Source: CAVQND01 sp964653485 (GTDB taxonomy: Bacteria > Verrucomicrobiota > Verrucomicrobiia > Limisphaerales > UBA8199). Taken from it: a stretch of 10,845 bases of DNA. Of the stretch, positions 6,388-10,845 are shown in pieces (the stretch's first letter is position 1; every line of letters starts with the position of its first letter). The notes below the pieces were generated by a model, which saw nothing but the letters and a program-made list of their open reading frames with translations, had not been told where the DNA came from and made no database searches. The position numbers and the translations under genes are program-made. The DNA lies in the NCBI GenBank assembly GCA_964653485.1, contig CAZZFF010000172.1, positions 1 through 10,845 on the forward strand. Direction: 5' to 3'.

Positions 6388-7440
6388 ATGCAGTCCATGG
6401 CAGGCGCTCATCATTCTCATCTCGTCACCGGCGGTTCGGGTTTCCTGGGGAACCTGATCGCCCGCCGTCTGCTCGAACGCGGCGAGCGGGTCAAGGTCCT
6501 GGACATCTGGGAAGACCCGACCCGGCCGCGCGACATCGAGTTCATCCGCTGTGACGTTCGCGACCGGGAAGGGGTGTTCCAGGCCATGCGCGGCGTGGAA
6601 ATCGTCCACCACAACGCCGCCTTGGTGCCGCTGACCAAGTCCGGACACAAATTCCAGGAGGTCAACGTGGAAGGTAGCCGCGTCGCCGCCGAGGCCGCCG
6701 TCCGCGCCGGCGTCCGCGCTTTTGTTCACATGAGTTCCTCCGCCATCTACGGCGCGCCCGCCCAATGTCCCATCACCGAGGCCACGCCCTTGCGTCCGGC
6801 GGAGGTCTATGGCCGCGCAAAGCTCGCCGGCGAGATGGCCGTCCGCCAGGTCTGCGACCAAGCCGGCCTGCCCCTCATTGTCATCCGGCCCAGGACCATC
6901 CTCGGCGAGGGCCGTCTGGGCATCTTCCAAATCCTTTTCGACTGGATTAGCGAAGGTCGCAATGTCTATGTCATCGGCCCTGGCGACGGCCTCTTCCAGT
7001 TCGTTCACGCGCTTGACTTGATGGATGCCTACCTTCTCGCCCTGGACCATGGCCAACCCGGCGCTTACAACGTCGGCGCCCCGGAGTTCGGTTCCCTGCG
7101 CCAGGCCCTGCAGAACCTCATCTCTTATGCCGGCTCTTCCTCGAAGGTGAAATCCCTCCCAACCGCCCTCACCATGCGTTCCCTCCAGGCCCTGGACCTT
7201 CTGGGCCTCAGCCCATTGGCCCCGTGGCATTACCTGACTTACCACAAACCCTTCTACTTCGACGTCTCCAAGCTCCTGGCGATGGGCTGGAAACCCCGCT
7301 TCTCCAACGACCAAATGTTCCGCCAAAGCTACGACTGGTTCCTGGCCAACCGCGGCCACCTCACCGCCCCAAAAACCGGCTCTCCCCACCGGCGCCCCGT
7401 CCGCCAGGGCCTCCTCTGGCTTCTAAAGAAGCTGTCTTGA
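6388..7440 (+). CDS. extended SDR: NAD-dependent epimerase/dehydratase (second copy type)
   Basis: 350-residue enzyme of the extended SDR family. The N-terminal cofactor motif is T14-G15-G-S-G18-F-L-G21. An acidic residue after the second strand (VKVLDIWED) suggests NAD rather than NADP. The active site has the serine cluster HMSSSAIYG (S116-S118) and the pair Y141-G-R-A-K145. The RPRTILGEGRLGIF block and the V-H-A-L-D-L-x-D segment are typical of epimerase and 3-beta-HSD-like members. The C-terminal part (HKPFYFDVSKLLAMGWKPRFS) is like that of the first SDR in layout, but the two are clearly diverged. The substrate is unknown. ATG 6388 is the first ATG before the Rossmann strand; ATG 6397 would also work, and TTG 6352 is less likely. 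A fatty acid desaturase follows on the same strand, so lipid-linked chemistry is a fair guess. Confidence 0.86.
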   Translation: MQSMAGAHHSHLVTGGSGFLGNLIARRLLERGERVKVLDIWEDPTRPRDIEFIRCDVRDREGVFQAMRGVEIVHHNAALVPLTKSGHKFQEVNVEGSRVAAEAAVRAGVRAFVHMSSSAIYGAPAQCPITEATPLRPAEVYGRAKLAGEMAVRQVCDQAGLPLIVIRPRTILGEGRLGIFQILFDWISEGRNVYVIGPGDGLFQFVHALDLMDAYLLALDHGQPGAYNVGAPEFGSLRQALQNLISYAGSSSKVKSLPTALTMRSLQALDLLGLSPLAPWHYLTYHKPFYFDVSKLLAMGWKPRFSNDQMFRQSYDWFLANRGHLTAPKTGSPHRRPVRQGLLWLLKKLS

Positions 7441-7474
7441 GAATTCACGCTAATCTTTAAAGTCACTTATTCTG

Positions 7475-7502
7475 TTGCTATCCGCCAATTCCGTGCGATA
7501 TT
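7475..7502 (+). promoter_or_regulatory. weak candidate promoter for the desaturase gene
   Basis: In the 83-bp, relatively AT-rich gap before the desaturase, TTGCTA (7475-7480) and GATATT (7497-7502) lie 16 nt apart, each with 4 of 6 consensus matches. GAAAG at 7511-7515 could serve as the ribosome-binding site for ATG 7524. The desaturase may instead be read through from the SDR gene. Confidence 0.22.
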
Positions 7503-7523
7503 CCACTGCTGAAAGTATTTCGC

Positions 7524-8558
7524 ATGAGAGTTGATTCGACCCGGTCTGAGCCGGGACAAAGACCGTGTCGCCCGGCATGGAGAGAGGCTGTGGCCAAGTA
7601 TCAGAAGGCCGCAATGTGGCCGAGCCTTTGGCAGGTGGCCAACACGCTGGTTCCGTACGCGGCGTTGTGGTGCCTGATGTATCTGGGCCTGGCGATTTCA
7701 TGGTGGCTAGCCGTGCCGCTGGCCGTGCTGGCAGGCGGGTTCCTGGTCAGGGTGTTCATCATCTTTCATGACTGCGGGCACGGCTCGTTCTTCCCATCAG
7801 CCAGGGCCAACGACATTCTGGGGTTTATCACCGGCGTCCTCACCTTTACGCCCTATTATCATTGGCGCTGGGAGCACGCCGCTCACCATGCCACATCAGG
7901 CGACCTGGACCGGCGCGGCATGGGAGACGTGTGGACGCTCACGGTGCGGGAGTACCTCGAGGCATCCTGTTGGAAGCGATTTGCCTACCGGCTCGCGCGA
8001 AATCCCTTCGTTCTTTTCGGTCTGGCGCCCCTCTACGTGTTCCTCATTAAACAGCGATTTGCCGTCGGCAAGGCCCCCAGGCGGGAGCAGAACTCGGTCT
8101 TCTGGACCAACCTGGCCGTCGGCCTCCTGGCGGGCGCAATGTGTTGGGTTTTCGGGCTTGGGGCTTATTTGCTGCTCCAATTGGTGGTCCTGATGGTCGC
8201 CGGCTCGGCGGGGATATGGTTGTTCTACGTCCAGCACCAGTTCGAGGGTGTCTATTGGGAACGGAACGCCAAGTGGGACTACAGCACTGCCGCGTTGGAA
8301 GGAAGCTCGTTCTACAAGCTGCCCAGGGTCCTCCAATGGTTCTCCGGCAACATTGGGTTCCATCACATCCACCACCTCAGCCCGCGCATCCCCAACTATA
8401 ACCTCGAGAAGTGCCACCGGGCCGAGCCTCTCTTCCAAACCGTCAAACCGGTTACCCTGTTCTCCAGCTTCAGGTCCTTCACCCTCCGCCTCTGGGACGA
8501 GCAGCGCCGCAGCCTGGTCGGCTACAGGGCCTTGAGAGCCTTCCGAAAAGAAAGATAG
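7524..8558 (+). CDS. membrane fatty acid desaturase
   Basis: 344-residue di-iron membrane enzyme that would introduce a double bond into an acyl chain, probably lipid-bound, using O2 and electrons from ferredoxin or a similar donor. All three histidine boxes are present: H82-DCG-H86, H118-AA-H121-H122, and H280-HI-H283-H284 followed by LSPRIPNY. The third box and its following residues resemble the delta-12/omega-6 acyl-lipid group. Two hydrophobic blocks, about residues 39-80 and 193-235, form the expected pairs of membrane helices, with the metal site on the cytoplasmic face. The regiospecificity cannot be set from sequence. Other family members, such as ketolases or hydroxylases, share the boxes. 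No reductase or ferredoxin gene is nearby. Its stop lies 3 bp from the stop of convergent dxr, leaving no room for a terminator. Confidence 0.9.
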   Translation: MRVDSTRSEPGQRPCRPAWREAVAKYQKAAMWPSLWQVANTLVPYAALWCLMYLGLAISWWLAVPLAVLAGGFLVRVFIIFHDCGHGSFFPSARANDILGFITGVLTFTPYYHWRWEHAAHHATSGDLDRRGMGDVWTLTVREYLEASCWKRFAYRLARNPFVLFGLAPLYVFLIKQRFAVGKAPRREQNSVFWTNLAVGLLAGAMCWVFGLGAYLLLQLVVLMVAGSAGIWLFYVQHQFEGVYWERNAKWDYSTAALEGSSFYKLPRVLQWFSGNIGFHHIHHLSPRIPNYNLEKCHRAEPLFQTVKPVTLFSSFRSFTLRLWDEQRRSLVGYRALRAFRKER

Positions 8559-8561
8559 CTG

Positions 8562-9698
8562 TCACACGGCCGCCTCTTTTCTCGCCCAGGCATCCGCTTG
8601 GAGAATCTGGTCCAGCGTGGGATGGGGGATGGGCTCATGCCGTTCCATGGCGCGGCGAACGATGGCGGAAATCTGGGGGAAATTGATGCGCCGGTTCACG
8701 AAGGCCTCGACGGCCACTTCGTTTGCGGCGTTGAGGACGGCGGGCAGGGTGCCCCCGATTTCGCCGGCCCGGCGCGCGAGGGTGAGCGCCGGGAAACGAA
8801 CGGGGTCCGGTTCAGCGAAGGCCAGGGTGCCGACCTTGGCGAGGCTGGTCTGGACGCGGTTGCTCGGGGCGCGGTCGGGATAGGTCAAGGCGTATTGAAT
8901 GGGCAGGCACATGTCCGGGCTGGAAAGCTGGGCCAGCATCGAGCCGTCCACGAACTCGACGAGCGAATGGACAACGCTTTGAGGATGGACGATGACCGAA
9001 ACGCGGGCCATCTCGATGTCGAAGAGCCAGCGGGCCTCAATCATCTCGAGGCCCTTGTTGAAGAGGGTGGCTGAATCGATCGTGATCTTCCGGCCCATCA
9101 CCCAGGATGGATGCTTCAAGGCGCGCTCGACCGTGATGTGGGGAAACTCCTCTGCCGGCGTGGTGCGGAAGGGGCCGCCGGAGGCGGTCAACCAGAGCCG
9201 GCGGATTGAACTGGCCGGTTTGCCGTCCAGACATTGGAAGATGGCCGAATGTTCGCTGTCCACGGCCAGGATGCGTACGCCGTGCTTACGCGCCTCGCTC
9301 ATGACGATCTCCCCCGCCATGACAAGGACTTCCTTGGAGGCCACGGCAAGGTCTTTGCCGGCGCGGATGGCGGCCAGGGCCGGGGCCAGCCCGGCGGTGC
9401 CGACGATGGCGACCAGCACAATGTCCGCCTCGGGCAGCGTGGCCAGCTTGATCAACCCGTCAGGGCCGCAGAAGACCTCGGTGGCTGAACCCAGGGCGTT
9501 GCGCAGCTCGCTCGCCTTGGCCGGGTCGGTGATCGAGATGGCGCTGGGCCGATGCTTGCGAGTCTGGCGGAGCAGCAGTTCGGCGTTGCGGCCGGCGGCC
9601 AGCCCGACCAGCCGGACCTGGTCCGGCAGGTCCTCGGCCACCTTGATGGTGCTCGTGCCGATCGAACCGGTGCTGCCGAGTAAAACGACGTTTTTCAT
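8562..9698 (-). CDS. dxr: 1-deoxy-D-xylulose 5-phosphate reductoisomerase
   Basis: Cytosolic enzyme of the non-mevalonate (MEP) isoprenoid pathway, making 2-C-methyl-D-erythritol 4-phosphate from 1-deoxy-D-xylulose 5-phosphate with NADPH and a divalent metal. At 378 residues it is of usual size and complete. The NADPH motif is G8-S-T-G11-S-I-G14. The metal ligands are D147 and E149 in DSEHSAIFQ, plus E218 in N214-K215-G-L-E218. The substrate-loop segments LTASGGPFR and HPSWVMGRKITIDSATLFNKGLE are intact, and NAANEVAVEAF marks the C-terminal helical domain. The ATG overlaps the cdsA stop by 4 nt (ATGA), so translation is likely coupled and no separate ribosome-binding site is seen. It is the last gene visible in the uppS-cdsA-dxr operon; the intramembrane protease gene that often follows is absent here, replaced by the convergent desaturase. 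Confidence 0.97.
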   Translation of the reverse strand: MKNVVLLGSTGSIGTSTIKVAEDLPDQVRLVGLAAGRNAELLLRQTRKHRPSAISITDPAKASELRNALGSATEVFCGPDGLIKLATLPEADIVLVAIVGTAGLAPALAAIRAGKDLAVASKEVLVMAGEIVMSEARKHGVRILAVDSEHSAIFQCLDGKPASSIRRLWLTASGGPFRTTPAEEFPHITVERALKHPSWVMGRKITIDSATLFNKGLEMIEARWLFDIEMARVSVIVHPQSVVHSLVEFVDGSMLAQLSSPDMCLPIQYALTYPDRAPSNRVQTSLAKVGTLAFAEPDPVRFPALTLARRAGEIGGTLPAVLNAANEVAVEAFVNRRINFPQISAIVRRAMERHEPIPHPTLDQILQADAWARKEAAV

Positions 9699-10621
9699 GG
9701 TGCCGTCAACACGTGACGCAGATACAAATACATAATGGGGGCATTAAACAACAAACTGTCCAGCAAGTCGAGTATGCCGCCGATGCCCGGAAAGAAGTGC
9801 CCCGAGTCCTTCACTGCGGCCTCGCGTTTGAAAAGAGACTCGATCAGGTCCCCCAGGACGGCCGCCAGGCCCAAAAAGAGGCCGAGCACGATGGCATGGA
9901 GGGAGTTCATGCCGGCCATTCTGTGCCCGAGAAAATGCGCCATGAGCAGGCTGGCGAGGATTGTCGCACCGATGGCCCCGGCAAAGCCCTCCCAGGTCTT
10001 CCCCGGACTGATGCGGGGAATCATCTTGTGCCGGCCAAACAAGGAGCCTACAGCGTAGGCGCCGGTGTCGCTCGACTTGGTGAGGACCAGGAAATACAGG
10101 AGGTAGTAATGGCCCTCGACGCCCGGGAAGAAGTTGATTTTCTGGATGAAATTCAGCAGCCACGGCACGTACATCAGGCCGAACAACGTGGTGCCGATAG
10201 CCAGGAGCGGGGAGGTGTTTAACCGGGAAGCGAACTGGCGGGCGCATAAACCGAGGACAAAAAGGATTAGGAAGGTGGTCTCGAAGTCATTGACCCGCGC
10301 GGGAGAGCCGCTGGTCCCCAGGACGCCCGTCAGGTTGAGGAAGGTGCCGATCATGAGGAGCGCGCCGCCGAGAATGCCCCAGCGTTCGAAGCAGACCAAG
10401 CCCCGCTTGGCGGCCAGCCCGTAAAACTCCGCCAGGCCGCTGACGGCCAGGAAGACCATGATGACCAGGAAGACGTAGTCCGAGATCAGCCGATTGCTCG
10501 AGAAGAGCGCCGTCAGAACTATCGTCCACAGCACCAATGAACTGAGCAGGCGGCGGAAAAAGACTTTCAGCTTTGAAGGCGCCGGGCCTGGGGCTGGCGC
10601 CGGCCTGATTGCGTCGGACAT
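9695..10621 (-). CDS. cdsA: phosphatidate cytidylyltransferase (variant signature)
   Basis: Membrane enzyme of 308 residues that makes CDP-diacylglycerol from phosphatidic acid and CTP, feeding PgsA and other phospholipid branches. A proline-rich cytosolic N-terminus (residues 1-16) precedes about eight hydrophobic helices. The cytoplasmic loop has the SSDTGAY and ISPGKTWEG segments, and the C-terminal family signature follows: S262-L-F-K-R, then K271-D272, then PGIGGILDLLD. In the standard signature the last part is PGHGGILDRxD, so the usual His is I280 and the usual Arg is L286, while D285 and D288 are kept. The start is ATG 10621, with a weak GGATG a few bases upstream. It lies 55 nt after uppS and overlaps dxr by 4 nt. 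Function as CdsA is well supported by operon position and by the conserved K-D and P-G-K-T-W-E blocks. Confidence 0.95.
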   Translation of the reverse strand: MSDAIRPAPAPGPAPSKLKVFFRRLLSSLVLWTIVLTALFSSNRLISDYVFLVIMVFLAVSGLAEFYGLAAKRGLVCFERWGILGGALLMIGTFLNLTGVLGTSGSPARVNDFETTFLILFVLGLCARQFASRLNTSPLLAIGTTLFGLMYVPWLLNFIQKINFFPGVEGHYYLLYFLVLTKSSDTGAYAVGSLFGRHKMIPRISPGKTWEGFAGAIGATILASLLMAHFLGHRMAGMNSLHAIVLGLFLGLAAVLGDLIESLFKREAAVKDSGHFFPGIGGILDLLDSLLFNAPIMYLYLRHVLTAP

Positions 10622-10676
10622 TTCATCCAGAGGTTAAGGGCCGGCCTCCGCGTGTCGAGTCATTTTCATCCCTCGT

Positions 10677-10845
10677 TCACAGCCCGCCGAACCTGCGGTG
10701 GCGCCGGTTGTATTCTTCCAGGGCGGCGTAGAGTTGGGGCTTGCGGAAGTCCGGCCACAGGGTTTGGGTGACGAGGAACTCTGTGTAGGAGATTTGCCAG
10801 AGCAGGAAATTGCTGACGCGCATCTCGCCGCTGGTGCGGATGAGC
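10677..10845 (-). CDS. uppS: isoprenyl transferase / undecaprenyl diphosphate synthase, C-terminal fragment
   Basis: Only the last 55 residues lie in the window; the gene continues past its right edge. The fragment begins LIRTSGEMRVSNFLLWQ, the conserved block of cis-prenyltransferases whose arginines and serine bind the isopentenyl diphosphate phosphates. It continues through ISYTEFLVTQTLWPDF to a basic tail (EEYNRRHRRFGGL) and stop. The enzyme chains isopentenyl diphosphate onto farnesyl diphosphate to make the C55 carrier used in peptidoglycan and polysaccharide export. It heads the visible uppS-cdsA-dxr operon, a common bacterial arrangement, which supports the call. Nothing is visibly broken. 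Confidence 0.95.
   Translation of the reverse strand, partial: LIRTSGEMRVSNFLLWQISYTEFLVTQTLWPDFRKPQLYAALEEYNRRHRRFGGL

Noticed and set aside
6382..7389. Antisense open frame of 335 codons opposite the second SDR
   Set aside because: It is a shadow of a well-supported SDR gene, with no domain and no plausible start signal.

Overview
The window is a densely packed, GC-rich bacterial chromosome segment with twelve complete protein genes and one partial one. No RNA gene, insertion sequence, CRISPR array or phage gene was found. Three features point to the Planctomycetes-Verrucomicrobia-Chlamydiae group, most probably a Verrucomicrobiota member: a Tat-exported Gfo/Idh/MocA oxidoreductase, the variant CdsA signature, and the general style of the uppS-cdsA-dxr block. 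This placement is inferred from gene style, not from a marker gene.

Left part (1-2911). pgsA (phospholipid synthesis) is followed on the same strand by a BCP-like thiol peroxiredoxin. A strong hairpin separates these from a convergent gene for a Tat-signal Gfo/Idh/MocA oxidoreductase. That gene diverges from the ammonium transporter gene across a 95-bp promoter region.

Middle (2912-8558, all + strand). An amt-PII pair handles ammonium uptake and nitrogen sensing. Next come an NAD(P)-dependent extended SDR, a compact HicB-HicA toxin-antitoxin pair, a second extended SDR of the epimerase/3-beta-HSD type, and a three-histidine-box membrane fatty acid desaturase. The two SDRs and the desaturase may form a lipid or glycolipid tailoring neighbourhood, which is inference from adjacency. 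The toxin-antitoxin pair looks like a lower-GC insertion between the two SDR genes.

Right part (8562-10845, - strand). uppS (C-terminal end only), cdsA and dxr lie in transcription order. This is a conserved operon joining isoprenoid precursor synthesis (Dxr), the lipid carrier for cell-wall synthesis (UppS) and phospholipid synthesis (CdsA). Together with pgsA, CdsA supplies the CDP-diacylglycerol to phosphatidylglycerol route. The desaturase and dxr converge with only 3 bp between their stop codons.

Most of the window is ordinary housekeeping. The points most worth a second look are the SDR/SDR/desaturase group with its embedded HicBA, a long imperfect hairpin before the first SDR, a candidate leaderless start for the second SDR, and substitutions in the CdsA signature. 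I did not find convincing evidence for a wholly new system.
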